Below the pieces are notes generated by a model. It searched no databases and was not told where the DNA came from. It worked only from the letters and a program-made list of their open reading frames with translations. Below are positions 36,967 to 46,172 of a stretch of DNA of 64,000 bases, piece by piece. A program made the position numbers and the translations under genes. This DNA comes from Hoylesella marshii DSM 16973 = JCM 13450 (GTDB lineage: Bacteria; Bacteroidota; Bacteroidia; Bacteroidales; Bacteroidaceae), in NCBI RefSeq assembly GCF_000146675.1, contig NZ_GL397214.1, positions 1,091,522 to 1,155,521 of the forward strand, in the 5' to 3' direction. Numbering within the stretch: position 1 is the first letter of the stretch; each line of letters begins with the position of its first letter.

Positions 36967-37001
36967 GAGAATATATGATATATGTTACAGTACAATTTGT
37001 A

Positions 37002-38399
37002 TCAAACCAACAGCCATAATGCCACGAGTCCCAATGCCCATGCCGCTAATGCTATCCAGCCCACGTGGCGGAAGTACCATCCCACGTGCATCTTTTCCAT
37101 TTTCATCAACGCCAGACCACTCATAGAGCCGACGGCAAGCACGCTGCCGCCAATGGCTGCACTGAAAGCAATCATCTTCCAATAGGCCCCGTTGCAGACA
37201 AAGGCGTGGTAGTATTCGGAATCGGAGAAAGAAGACTGATGCACCGGCTCTACCACATCGTGGAGGGAGAACATGCTCATGGCGGTCGCGAAATTATCTA
37301 ATACGATGCTTACGAATCCGGTGCCGATGCCTTCGACCCAGATGCTGTCTACATGCTCGGCTATCTGTCGCGCCATCCAACTAAGCGCACCCGTCTCATT
37401 GACCACGCCAAGGGCGAGCATCACGCCCATCACAAACAGCATCATCTGGATGACACCATACTGCAAGACGCGCGGCACACGGCGATGTATCATCTGGTCT
37501 ACGTTCATCAATTTGCGGTTGACCACCTCATTGACAATCCACAAAATCGACAAGACGCACAATGCGCCAAGGAAAGGGCTGAGTTTCGTGATGTTATGAA
37601 ACGTGGGGATAAACCATAAGCCGCCGATGCCCACGATGAGCATCAGGATACGTTGCCATACGTTCAGGTTGGTATCATCGCCACGGTAAGGCATCGCGAC
37701 ACCTTCCATTTCCACACGTTCGGGCAAATAACGCCCCAACCACCAAGTAGGCAATGCCCATGCGATGAGACACGGCAAGAGCAAAGACAAAGAGTAATCG
37801 GTGGCTGTTACGGCTCCCATATTCCACAATACGAGGCCTGCGGGGTCGCCGATTACGGTGAATGCACCACCACAATTGGCTGCGATGACCACCGCACTGC
37901 CGTAGAGCATACGTTGTCTGCGGTTGGGTATCATGTCGTGCATGATGGTGAGCATCATCACGGTCGTAGTGAGGTTGTCAAGATTGGCGGAAAGCAGAAA
38001 GGTGATAACAGAAAAGAGCCACAGGAACTTACGACTCTTGCGGGTGCGCACCCAAGCACGGATAAAGTCGAAACAGCCGTTGTTGTTGAGTATCTCTACG
38101 ATGGTCATGGTGGCCAAGAGAAACAAGACTATCTCTGCTGCCTTACCCACGTATTTCAAGAAGATATTATGAGCGATATATTCTTTCACTGCGATGCTCG
38201 TGGGAACAGCTCCGCCGAGAAAATCGGTATATTCCCGTTGGTGCTGACTCATCACGAAGTCCGTGCCGTAACAGATATAGAGCACCCATCCCACCGTGCC
38301 GGCAAACATGGCTATGGCGGCCTTGTTGATGTTTGTCTGTCGTTCGGTTACTATCAAGATGTAACCCAAGAGTAAAATTGCTGCGATAATCAGTCCCAT
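37002..38399 (-). CDS. nhaD: Na+/H+ antiporter NhaD family
   Basis: A 465-residue inner-membrane sodium/proton antiporter of the NhaD (ion transporter) type with 11-13 transmembrane segments and the conserved SANLDNLTTTVMMLTIM and GGAFTVIGDPAGLVLWN segments in the middle. It exports sodium in exchange for protons. The frame is open to an ATG at 38444, but a TACCTTTG promoter box lies at 38420-38427, inside those first codons; the ATG at 38399 (MGLIIAAILLLGYILI) gives the family N-terminus. It heads the nhaD-pfkA unit. Confidence 0.9.
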   Translation of the reverse strand: MGLIIAAILLLGYILIVTERQTNINKAAIAMFAGTVGWVLYICYGTDFVMSQHQREYTDFLGGAVPTSIAVKEYIAHNIFLKYVGKAAEIVLFLLATMTIVEILNNNGCFDFIRAWVRTRKSRKFLWLFSVITFLLSANLDNLTTTVMMLTIMHDMIPNRRQRMLYGSAVVIAANCGGAFTVIGDPAGLVLWNMGAVTATDYSLSLLLPCLIAWALPTWWLGRYLPERVEMEGVAMPYRGDDTNLNVWQRILMLIVGIGGLWFIPTFHNITKLSPFLGALCVLSILWIVNEVVNRKLMNVDQMIHRRVPRVLQYGVIQMMLFVMGVMLALGVVNETGALSWMARQIAEHVDSIWVEGIGTGFVSIVLDNFATAMSMFSLHDVVEPVHQSSFSDSEYYHAFVCNGAYWKMIAFSAAIGGSVLAVGSMSGLALMKMEKMHVGWYFRHVGWIALAAWALGLVALWLLV

Positions 38400-38419
38400 A
38401 ACACCTAAAAATACAAACG

Positions 38420-38427
38420 CAAAGGTA
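38420..38427 (-). promoter_or_regulatory. -7 box of nhaD-pfkA
   Basis: TACCTTTG on the minus strand, 20 nt upstream of the ATG at 38399; a TTG lies 18 bp further upstream (38446-38448), slightly short spacing. Confidence 0.6.
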
Positions 38428-38479
38428 ACAAATATTTCAAACAAGCAAGCAACTGTCGGCTTTTTTCTTTCTATCTTCT

Positions 38480-39967
38480 TTATGAATGTGTACCTCGCTT
38501 ATCCGGCAGACCACGTAGACCGCCGGTTTTCGATTTCAGAATCTTAATGGAAATCATCGCGCTGACTGCCACGGACAACACGCCGAGCGACCCATACAGA
38601 AATGGATTGTCGAGAAGCGTAATGCCGAATGTGAGCAGACCGAGCGGCAATTGCAGCATCATGTAAAGCCGCACGGAGGCAGACACACGGTAGCCATGTC
38701 GGCGATACATATAGATGAAAACGACAAGATAGTGAAGCAAACCTACGACGGCCAGCGCCAATCCCGTCCCCCACAGTCCCCACAGACGGAAAAACGGGAG
38801 GGCAAAGCCCACGATGAGTAGGGCATATACGCTTTCCAAGACGAGGAAACTGCGGGAGTCGCCCTTAGCCAGCGAGATGTACTCTACCGGCAGTCTGACC
38901 GCTCGCATATACATGCCGAGGAGCGACACCTGCGCCATGCCGACGGCCGGTGTGAAGCGTCCGCTGTACAACAAAGGCACGAGCCACGGCAACGTTATCA
39001 TGAACAAGGCTATCAAGGGTGCGGCAAACAGCAGCGAGACTTCTATCTGCCGGTTCACCGTCTGGTTCATCGTAAACGTATGGGTTGCCACGGAAGAGAG
39101 GCGCGGAAAGTAGTCGGTCTCCATCGCCACGAATATCATCGACACATAAGTGGTGGTCAGCATGAATCCCGCATTGTAGAGTCCTACGGTGTCGAGTGCA
39201 CCTTCGTGGTTGAGGAAGCTGCGGATAACGAACTCTGCACCGCTGGTCATCGTGCCGGCCACGACGAAAGCTACGCCGAGCTTCACCATCGGCAGTCCAG
39301 CCCCCAACGTCTCCCGTCGGAGAGAAAGTCGAAGCGGATAGAGCCGATACGAATAAACGATGGATAAGAATAGCTGTATCGCGGCCATCAACACCAAGGA
39401 GGGTACAATGGCGGCCTCGCCGAACTGCTCGTATAGAGGCACAGTGAGCAGGAGCGCAAGTAGCACCGTGCCAACAGACTGTTTGGCCAACGCCCGCAAC
39501 TGTCGCGTAGCCTTCAGTATGGCCAATTCACCGTTTGTCACGGCAAGTAGGGGAATAATGGGCGAAAGTAGCATGAAATGAAGCGTATGGTCGCCCCAAC
39601 TGAAAGTGAAACGGTCTAAAAGCGGACTTAATACGACGCATACGAACATGCCGAACAGTCCGGCCAACAGGCTCCACGAGCGGATGACACGAACAGAACG
39701 TTCCATTTCCGGTGTATCGCCCGTAGCAAACGATTCAGACAGACGTTTCACCGCACTCATGCCCAATCCCAAGCCTGTGGAATCGGAAACCAGTGCTATC
39801 GTGGAATTGAAGAGCGAGATAAGCCCCATGCCCTGCGGACCGAGAATCATGGCCACCAACTTATTACGCACCACCCCCACGAGGATGTTCACTCCCTGTA
39901 CACCGCCAAACATGCCGGTGTATTTCAGTATATGTAAATAGCTGTTGCGCTTTTCCCGTTTTTTCAT
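38480..39967 (-). CDS. Polysaccharide flippase (Wzx/MOP superfamily)
   Basis: A 495-residue membrane protein with about 12-14 transmembrane helices and the MOP-flippase start (KYTGMFGGVQGVNILVGVVR). Such proteins flip lipid-linked sugar repeats for O-antigen or capsule across the inner membrane. No glycosyltransferase genes are adjacent, so the pathway served cannot be told. The array C element lies upstream, and no clear promoter is seen in front. Confidence 0.85.
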   Translation of the reverse strand: MKKREKRNSYLHILKYTGMFGGVQGVNILVGVVRNKLVAMILGPQGMGLISLFNSTIALVSDSTGLGLGMSAVKRLSESFATGDTPEMERSVRVIRSWSLLAGLFGMFVCVVLSPLLDRFTFSWGDHTLHFMLLSPIIPLLAVTNGELAILKATRQLRALAKQSVGTVLLALLLTVPLYEQFGEAAIVPSLVLMAAIQLFLSIVYSYRLYPLRLSLRRETLGAGLPMVKLGVAFVVAGTMTSGAEFVIRSFLNHEGALDTVGLYNAGFMLTTTYVSMIFVAMETDYFPRLSSVATHTFTMNQTVNRQIEVSLLFAAPLIALFMITLPWLVPLLYSGRFTPAVGMAQVSLLGMYMRAVRLPVEYISLAKGDSRSFLVLESVYALLIVGFALPFFRLWGLWGTGLALAVVGLLHYLVVFIYMYRRHGYRVSASVRLYMMLQLPLGLLTFGITLLDNPFLYGSLGVLSVAVSAMISIKILKSKTGGLRGLPDKRGTHS

Positions 39968-40086
39968 CGGTATATAAACGGCCGTCCATCGCGTTTATTG
40001 TCTGTTCTCTTCCTCTCTTTGGCAGCCTTGAATCCATGAGAAACACTGCGGGGCACCGTCTGCCCGTGGCCGATTAGTAAGGGAAC

Positions 40087-40514
40087 ATTAGTTCGAGATA
40101 AAGACCTCTTGCCAAAGCCCCCGAATCTGTTCTGATACTTGCCCCAGCCGGGCATTTAACTTTCCTTTTGGTTTGGCATTTGCTCATGTTGAGCATTTAA
40201 CTTTCCTTTCGGTTTGGCGTTTGCTCATGTTGAGCATTTAACTTTCCTTTCGATTTGACGTTTGCTCATGTTGAGCATTTAACTTTCCTTACGGTTTGAC
40301 GTTTGCTCATGTTGAGCATTTAACTTTCCTTACGGTTTGGCGTTTGCTCATGTTGAGCATTTAACTTTCCTTTCGGTTTAGCGTTTGCTCATGTTGAGCA
40401 TTTAACTTTCCTTTCGGTTTAGCGTTTGCACCAGCCGGGCAAGCCTCCCGCCTGTTGTCGTGACGTGCATCCGCGTGTGGGCTTATCGTCCCCCTATCTT
40501 TATCTCGAATTCGC
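40087..40514. repeat. Array C element: 41-bp repeat, 7 copies, with inverted ends
   Basis: Units start at 40152, 40193, 40234, 40275, 40316, 40357 and 40398 (41 bp each). Six junctions carry the hairpin TGCTCA-TGT-TGAGCA, while both array edges carry CAGCCGGGC instead (40145-40153 and 40432-40440). AGTTCGAGATAAAG at 40090-40103 is the inverse of CTTTATCTCGAATT at 40498-40511 (13 of 14), so the whole resembles a small element with terminal inverted repeats. A second copy with two units is at 30282-30628. The rest of the 39968-40641 gap shows no gene. Confidence 0.8.
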
Positions 40515-40641
40515 GTTAAGGGAGTGGCGAGGAAACGCTAAATACCGCGGAAAATAGAGCGAAAATATTTCTTTGCATTTGCTGTCGGACTCTACGAACG
40601 ACAATGTTTGACTCCGCTTCAACAATTATTGCTTCAAAATA

Positions 40642-40673
40642 TTTGCACAGTTATAAAGAAAACAATATCTTTG
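40642..40673 (+). promoter_or_regulatory. Promoter of the ribE leader RNA
   Basis: TTTG (40642-40645), 20 bp, TATCTTTG (40666-40673): a full consensus match. Confidence 0.85.
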
Positions 40674-40678
40674 CAATA

Positions 40679-40912
40679 ACAAAAGAGAGATACAGGTCGT
40701 ATCGATTCGATTGGGATACTCATCAATTAAAATCGAAAAACCGAGATGACTTCTCTTGTCAATGGCGGGCCACATACCACATAAGCGGTAAGCTGAAAAG
40801 CCGGTGGATTACAAAGGCGGAGAGCTCTCAAATCTTATATGACTCGGAGTTTTCATCACATCATCGGTACGACCTCTTACAATAGAGAGACAGGGTGAGC
40901 CTGTCTCTTTTG
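40679..40912 (+). ncRNA. Structured leader RNA or sRNA upstream of ribE
   Basis: A strong promoter and a strong intrinsic terminator bracket about 230 nt with no plausible coding frame. A 13-bp helix (40694-40706 with 40863-40875, one G-U) closes a domain of about 156 nt; inside, CCGAG (40741-40745) can pair with CTCGG (40843-40847), and a GCT-GAAA-AGC hairpin is present. The terminator follows the closing helix by about 8 nt. Riboflavin synthase starts 55 nt later and has no visible promoter of its own, so the RNA could be an attenuating leader. Conserved FMN riboswitch boxes are absent. A stand-alone RNA (for example 6S-like) is the alternative. Confidence 0.65.
40884..40912 (+). terminator. 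Terminator ending the ribE leader
   Basis: AGAGACAGG (40886-40894) pairs with CCTGTCTCT (40900-40908), extended by two weaker pairs, loop GTGAG, then TTTT. Confidence 0.85.
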
Positions 40913-40966
40913 GTTTACGAACCGTTCTCGTCCATATAAACAAATAAAAGATAAAAACCACTGCTT

Positions 40967-41569
40967 ATGTTTTCCGGAATAGTAGAAAGCTTTGCCACTG
41001 TAATATCCATTGAGAAAGACAAAGAAAATATCGACTTTACACTCAGCTGCCCTTTTACCGACGAGCTGAAGATAGACCAAAGCATTGCCCACAACGGCGT
41101 ATGCCTGACTGTGGTGCGGTTGGAGGATAACACCTACACCGTAACGGCGATGCTCGAGACCCTGCGCCGCACAAACCTTGGCCTGCTGAAAGTGGGCGAT
41201 AAAGTGAACATAGAACGTTCGATGCTCATGAACGGACGTTTAGACGGACATATCGTGCAAGGCCACGTAGACCTGACAGCTCAATGCACAGCCATACAGG
41301 ATGCAGACGGCAGCACTTATTTCACCTTTACGTATCACGAAGACCCGGAAATGACACAGCGTGGTTACTTCACCGTGGACAAAGGCAGCGTAACAGTAAA
41401 CGGCGTTTCGCTCACGGTTTGTCGCCCCACGGCCAACAGCTTTCAGGTAGCCATCATACCTTACACGAAGGAGCATACCAACTTCTGCGACATCGCGATA
41501 GGTTCTACAGTCAATATTGAGTTCGATATCTTAGGCAAATATATTGCAAGATTGCACGAACTGCGATAA
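40967..41569 (+). CDS. ribE: Riboflavin synthase
   Basis: A 200-residue riboflavin synthase (alpha subunit), which dismutates two 6,7-dimethyl-8-ribityllumazine molecules into riboflavin. Two similar lumazine-binding barrels are present: the first begins MFSGIVES and includes NGVCLTV, the second begins near residue 90 (GHIVQGHVD) and includes VNGVSLTV; a C-terminal helix (ILGKYIARL) drives trimer formation. It stands alone, away from other rib genes, behind a structured leader with a terminator. Confidence 0.97.
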   Translation: MFSGIVESFATVISIEKDKENIDFTLSCPFTDELKIDQSIAHNGVCLTVVRLEDNTYTVTAMLETLRRTNLGLLKVGDKVNIERSMLMNGRLDGHIVQGHVDLTAQCTAIQDADGSTYFTFTYHEDPEMTQRGYFTVDKGSVTVNGVSLTVCRPTANSFQVAIIPYTKEHTNFCDIAIGSTVNIEFDILGKYIARLHELR

Positions 41570-41688
41570 GACGTAACCATCCGTCTCTCGCAATAAGAGG
41601 TTATTCATCAGGCAATATTCTTTTGCCAAGTTTCGTTTATATCCATAAAGTATCATCATTTCACCTACTGAACAAAACGACAAAACCC

Positions 41689-43032
41689 ATGAAAGAGAAA
41701 CGTTTAAGACAGTTTGCACTACTTGCCTTGCTATGTTGCGGCATGCTTCACTGTAGCGCACAAAAGCAATGGACATTGGAAGATTGCATCCATTATGCCC
41801 TCGAAAACAATATCAAAATTAAGAAAAGCAGTCTTCAGAAATTGTCGACACAGGAAGATATGTGGCAATCTAAAGCTGCCCTGTTGCCTTCTTTAAACTT
41901 CAATACGTCGCACAACATCGCCTATCGTCCGTGGCCGGAAAGCGGACATTCAACCATAGCTAATGGTTCGAGTGTAGACAAGGTGTACTACAACGGCAGT
42001 TATAACGTAAATGCCAATTGGACGGTGTGGAACGGAAATCGCAACAAAAACACCATCAAAGCCAACCAACTTGCAGTGCAACAGGCTGCCTTAGACTCTG
42101 CAACCACAGCAAGCACCATACAGGAACAAATAGCCCAACTCTACGTCCAGATACTCTATTCGGCTGAAGCCATCAATGTTAATCGGCAAAGTCTTGAAAC
42201 AAGCAAGCTGAACGAAGAACGTGGACAATCCATGTTCCGCGTGGGAAAGATGAGCAAGGCCGATGTAGCACAACTTACAGCACAGCGGGCACAAGACGAA
42301 TATAATATCGTGGCAGCTGAAAGTAATCTGAGAAACTATAAAAGACAGTTGAAACAACTGCTCCAAATCACAAGCGACGAGCCCTTTGAAGTGGCTATCC
42401 CTACTACGACCGATGAGATGGCATTGCAGGAAATCCCGTCGCTGAACGATGTCTATACTAAGGCACTGGAACTGCGACCTGAGATAAAAAGTGCCCAGCT
42501 GGCAATAGAAAGCAGCAACGTGAATATCAAAATCGCAAAAGGCCAGCAACTACCAACGATCGGCTTGGCAGCTGGCTTTGTCACGAACACCACTTCCATC
42601 AATTCTAAAAGCTGGGGAACTCAACTGAAAACCAACTTCGATGCCTCGGCGGGAGTAACTGTCAGTGTACCCATTTTTGATAATCGCGCGGCCAAGACGG
42701 CCATCAATAAAGCCCGCTTGTCATACCAAACAAGTCTATTAGACCTAAAAGACAAGGAAACCATACTCTATGCCACAATCGAGAATTATTGGCTGGAAGC
42801 CGTCAACAACCAGAATAAACTGAAAGCAGCCATGGTAAGTGTAGCAGGGCAGACCGAAAGCTACAAGCTATTGAGCGAACAATTTAGGCTGGGACTGAAG
42901 AATATTGTAGAACTCATGACAGGTAAGACCCATCTCCTGACAGCACAACAGAACGAGTTGCAAAGCAAATACTTGGCTATACTCAATATTAACTTGCTGA
43001 AATTCTATCAGAGCGGGATACTCAAGAATTAA
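41689..43032 (+). CDS. TolC family outer-membrane channel
   Basis: A 447-residue outer-membrane efflux protein with a signal peptide (ending about CSAQ, residue 25) and the two-repeat helical-barrel pattern; the start WTLEDCIHYALENNI and the later VSVPIFDNRAAKTAI are typical. TolC proteins join a periplasmic adaptor and an inner-membrane pump, but no such genes are adjacent. A LytS/LytTR pair follows. The ATG at 41689 is chosen for its signal peptide. Confidence 0.92.
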   Translation: MKEKRLRQFALLALLCCGMLHCSAQKQWTLEDCIHYALENNIKIKKSSLQKLSTQEDMWQSKAALLPSLNFNTSHNIAYRPWPESGHSTIANGSSVDKVYYNGSYNVNANWTVWNGNRNKNTIKANQLAVQQAALDSATTASTIQEQIAQLYVQILYSAEAINVNRQSLETSKLNEERGQSMFRVGKMSKADVAQLTAQRAQDEYNIVAAESNLRNYKRQLKQLLQITSDEPFEVAIPTTTDEMALQEIPSLNDVYTKALELRPEIKSAQLAIESSNVNIKIAKGQQLPTIGLAAGFVTNTTSINSKSWGTQLKTNFDASAGVTVSVPIFDNRAAKTAINKARLSYQTSLLDLKDKETILYATIENYWLEAVNNQNKLKAAMVSVAGQTESYKLLSEQFRLGLKNIVELMTGKTHLLTAQQNELQSKYLAILNINLLKFYQSGILKN

Positions 43033-43084
43033 GGTTATAGCTCCATGGGTATGGACAAAGATGACCTCGTGTTATATGTCTGAA

Positions 43085-43111
43085 GCGAATGGGGACGACT
43101 TTACCATTCGC
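43085..43111 (+). other. Hairpin between the TolC-like and kinase genes
   Basis: GCGAATGG (43085-43092) pairs with CCATTCGC (43104-43111), no T-run. It could stabilise the tolC-like message or reduce read-through into the kinase gene. Confidence 0.4.
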
Positions 43112-43212
43112 TCACAGCGTTATTCTTCGGTTATATCCGGCTAAGAAAGTAGCACAGGCAGGCCAGATAGAAGCCATCAGATACGAATAAGAAAAAGGGA
43201 AGGAGACAAAGA

Positions 43213-44304
43213 ATGAGTAAACGACTGCTAAGACGCGAATGGCTGTTGCTGCAAGCAATTGTATGGATTGTCTTATTTCTCATGCCATTGGTCTTCAGCG
43301 ACCCCAACGACAATATGACGCTTTCCGGCTATCTGATACGCAGTATATGGCCGCTGGCTATGATTTTTGTTTTCTACGTCAATTACCTTTGGCTTGCTCC
43401 TCAATACATCAATCAGCATGGTGACAAGCGTACGTTCTGGATCGTAAACGCCTGTCTCGTGGTGGCCATGGCGGCTATCCTCGGACAGTGTAATGAATAC
43501 GGCCGACAGTTAAGCAAGAAAGAAAGAATGATGAAACACCACATCATACGCCTTGAGTCTGACGATAACATGAAAAACATTTATATCATGTTTGTCAGAG
43601 ACGTTTTCAGCTTGTCTGTAGCTGCGGCCATTGCGAATTCCATCATCATGTATCAACGTCTGAAGATGGCTGAGCTGGCCAGGAAAGAGGCCGAAGCCGC
43701 AAGGGCTGATGCTGAACTGAAAGCCCTGCGTTGGCAAATTAATCCTCATTTCCTGCTCAACACATTGAACAACATCTACGCCCTTGCAGCTTTCGATACG
43801 GACAAGGCACAGAGTGCCATCATGCAATTAGGCAAGATGCTCCGCCACATTCTTTACGACAATCAGCAACAGCTCGTGAATCTGAGAAACGAGGTCGAGT
43901 TTCTCCATAATTACATCAATCTCATGAAAATCAGGCTCTCCTCAACCGTTGATATCACCGAAGAAATCAAGATTCCCAACCCTTGTTCGTTGCAAGTAGC
44001 CCCCCTTATCTTTATCTCACTCATAGAAAATGCGTTCAAACACGGGGTCAGCTCCACCGAACACAGCTATATCAAGGTGAAAATCATCGCCGACACCACC
44101 CACATCATCTGCGATATTGAGAATTCCTATCACCCAAAGACCGAACAAGACCACAGTGGCCATGGCATAGGATTGCTACAGGTGCAACGCCGTCTCGACC
44201 TTTCATACCCCGGAAGTTATGAGTGGAAAAAAGAGATAGACCAAGAACGAAATTGTTACCAATCAAAAATTATTATCTATGATACTAAACTGCGCAATCA
44301 TTGA
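43213..44304 (+). CDS. Sensor histidine kinase, LytS/YehU type
   Basis: A 363-residue inner-membrane kinase. Four transmembrane segments (about 12-30, 42-60, 74-92 and 128-150) form the sensor part, a short coiled coil (about 153-173) leads to the His_kinase domain with QINPHFLLNTLNNIYAL (phospho-His179), and an HATPase domain follows (ENAFKHG, GHGIGLLQVQRRL). A GGAAGGAG Shine-Dalgarno-like sequence precedes the ATG. It overlaps the LytTR regulator gene by 26 bp, so the two form a two-component system. The signal is unknown; the neighbouring TolC gene is a possible target. Confidence 0.93.
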   Translation: MSKRLLRREWLLLQAIVWIVLFLMPLVFSDPNDNMTLSGYLIRSIWPLAMIFVFYVNYLWLAPQYINQHGDKRTFWIVNACLVVAMAAILGQCNEYGRQLSKKERMMKHHIIRLESDDNMKNIYIMFVRDVFSLSVAAAIANSIIMYQRLKMAELARKEAEAARADAELKALRWQINPHFLLNTLNNIYALAAFDTDKAQSAIMQLGKMLRHILYDNQQQLVNLRNEVEFLHNYINLMKIRLSSTVDITEEIKIPNPCSLQVAPLIFISLIENAFKHGVSSTEHSYIKVKIIADTTHIICDIENSYHPKTEQDHSGHGIGLLQVQRRLDLSYPGSYEWKKEIDQERNCYQSKIIIYDTKLRNH

Positions 44305-44992
44305 CGACGAGCCTTTAGCTGCCGACTTATTGGCGAGTTATGCCCGCAAAACACCTTTCCTCCATCTCATCGGTTCCTACAATAGTGCCGTTTCTGCCAT
44401 GAAAGAAATTCGCACCAATCATATTGATTTGGTGTTTCTCGACATCCAGATGCCCGAACTGAGCGGTTTGGAGTTTGCGAAAATCTTTTCCAAAGATACA
44501 AAGGTTATCTTTACCACCGCTTTCAGTCAATATGCCGTGGAAGGATACAAAGTAAATGCTCTCGACTATCTGCTCAAGCCCATCAGTTATGAAGAGTTCT
44601 TCGCATCGGCCTCTAAAGCACTCGAATGGTTCGAGGCTGCTACCCAAAATGAGATGAGCCTCAACGACCGCTTCATGTACGTGAAAAGCGACTACAAATT
44701 GGTGCAAATCAAATTAGACGATATCCTTTTCATCGAAGGTGTGAAAGACTATGTAAGAATCTACCTCGAAAATAGCCCTACCCCTGTGATGAGTCTCATG
44801 AACATGAAAAGGCTCGAAGAATTCCTCCCCCAGCCCGAGTTCATGCGCACACACCGCTCCTATATCGTACACATGCCAAAAGCAAGACTCATCGACCGCT
44901 TCCGCATTGTCTTTGGCGAACACATGATTCCCATTTCAGAAAGCAATAAAGAAACGGTACAACACTATTTCGACTCACACACACTGACATAA
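44279..44992 (+). CDS. LytTR response regulator
   Basis: A 237-residue response regulator. The receiver domain has the acidic pair IIDDEPLA (Asp9, Asp10), phospho-acceptor Asp55 in VFLDIQMPE and the lysine in DYLLKPI. The C-terminal LytTR DNA-binding domain (from about 135; VKSDYKLVQI, IEGVKDYVRIYL, RTHRSYIVH) binds direct repeats rather than palindromes. It is translated from an overlapping start inside the kinase gene and is its cognate partner. Confidence 0.95.
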   Translation: MILNCAIIDDEPLAADLLASYARKTPFLHLIGSYNSAVSAMKEIRTNHIDLVFLDIQMPELSGLEFAKIFSKDTKVIFTTAFSQYAVEGYKVNALDYLLKPISYEEFFASASKALEWFEAATQNEMSLNDRFMYVKSDYKLVQIKLDDILFIEGVKDYVRIYLENSPTPVMSLMNMKRLEEFLPQPEFMRTHRSYIVHMPKARLIDRFRIVFGEHMIPISESNKETVQHYFDSHTLT

Positions 44993-45058
44993 TACGACAT
45001 GAATCTCCGTCGGGCATGGATTTTGTTATTTTGATGAATAAAAAAGGAGACATCAATT

Positions 45059-45736
45059 ATGGCATTTATAGACTATTACAAAATACTGGGTGTAGATAAG
45101 AGCATTGCACAAAAAGACGTGAAGAAGGCTTACTTAAAAAGAGCCAAACAATTTCATCCCGATTTACACCCCGATGACCCCAAGGCAAAGGCTAAATTTC
45201 AAGCCTTGAACGAGGCATACGAGGTGATCGGCGATGAAGAAAAGCGAAAAAAGTACGACCAATACGGAGAGCAATGGCGCAACGCTGATGCCTATAATGC
45301 GGCGGGCGCAGGCGGTGGAACCTATCAATGGGGGACTTCCGACGGCTCATCATTCGGCGGCTTTGATTTCGGAGCCTTCAGCGGAGGCGGTGGTGTCAGC
45401 GATTTCTTTGAACAACTCTTTGGCGGCGGCCGACGGGGAGCAAGAACTAAACGCAGTACACAACGGTCTTCGGGAGATGTCGAGAGTTCGGTCAACATCG
45501 ACTTCTATACGGCGATGTTAGGCGGAGACATCATTTTAGGTCTCAACGACGGCTCAAAGGTGAAGCTAAAGGTGAAACCGGAAACTCAGAACAACACGAA
45601 AGTAAGACTGAGGGGGAAGGGATTGAACCGCGGAGACGGAACTTTCGGCGATCTTATCATCACGTATCAAATCACATTGCCCCAACACTTATCCGACCGA
45701 CAGAAAGAATTGCTAAGGCAGATGCGCGACGCGTAA
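45059..45736 (+). CDS. DnaJ-like co-chaperone (CbpA type), shortened
   Basis: A 225-residue J-domain protein that stimulates DnaK. The J domain is at 1-70 with HPD at 33-35, then a Gly/Phe-rich segment (about 85-130) and one C-terminal substrate-binding domain with [18 protein letters not shown]. There is no zinc-finger module. CbpA-type proteins usually have about 300 residues and two C-terminal domains; here the first is mostly missing. A Shine-Dalgarno-like AAAGGAG precedes the start. It appears to be a single-gene unit. Confidence 0.92.
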   Translation: MAFIDYYKILGVDKSIAQKDVKKAYLKRAKQFHPDLHPDDPKAKAKFQALNEAYEVIGDEEKRKKYDQYGEQWRNADAYNAAGAGGGTYQWGTSDGSSFGGFDFGAFSGGGGVSDFFEQLFGGGRRGARTKRSTQRSSGDVESSVNIDFYTAMLGGDIILGLNDGSKVKLKVKPETQNNTKVRLRGKGLNRGDGTFGDLIITYQITLPQHLSDRQKELLRQMRDA

Positions 45737-45783
45737 TGCTGTGCCCGAGTGGGGTTAAAGTTGCCTGTGAGCATCCCATCTTC

Positions 45784-45893
45784 TGCTGGTGAGCAAAAGA
45801 AATTCTGCTGGTGAGCAGAAAAAAGTTTGCTGGTGAGCAGAAAAAAGTTTGCTGGTGAGCGAAAAAAAGTTTGCTGGTGAGCAGAAAACGGCT
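45784..45893. repeat. Array D: 22-bp repeat, 5 copies
   Basis: TGCTGGTGAGCAG-type units begin at 45784, 45806, 45828, 45850 and 45872; each can form the hairpin CTGCT-GGTG-AGCAG separated by A-runs. It lies between the convergent DnaJ-like and M13 genes. The region ends with CCTTATCCCGAACTCGCG (46085-46102), a tail also seen next to the array C elements. Confidence 0.9.
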
Positions 45894-46118
45894 CGCTCGC
45901 CGAGGCCTTTGAAAAGCAGACGAGAGCCTGTATGTAAACAACTTATTATCAATCACTTTATCTATAAGGCTGACAAGTTTTGCGGGAGAGGATATCGGAG
46001 AGGTGATAGAATATAGGCAAGGGCGTAACTCCTGCAAAGTAGTTGTCCGGCCTGCCAAAGGAATGAGGCGACAGTTTCCAATATCCTTATCCCGAACTCG
46101 CGATACCTAATATAACAG

Positions 46119-46157
46119 ACCGGCACGCATCATTTTGATGCGTGCCGGTTGCTTTTA
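46119..46157. terminator. Bidirectional terminator between convergent genes
   Basis: A perfect 14-bp stem (46119-46132 with 46136-46149) and a 3-nt TTT loop, followed by TGCTTTTA on the plus strand. It lies 24 bp from the end of the M13 gene. Confidence 0.88.
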
Positions 46158-46172
46158 TAAGTATGTATGGGA

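Noticed and set aside
40604..40885. 93-aa ORF upstream of ribE
   Set aside because: Its ATG lies upstream of the strong promoter at 40642-40673, its composition is not protein-like, and it runs through the RNA helices.
40679..40912. FMN riboswitch
   Set aside because: Context suits it, but the conserved FMN aptamer sequences are absent.
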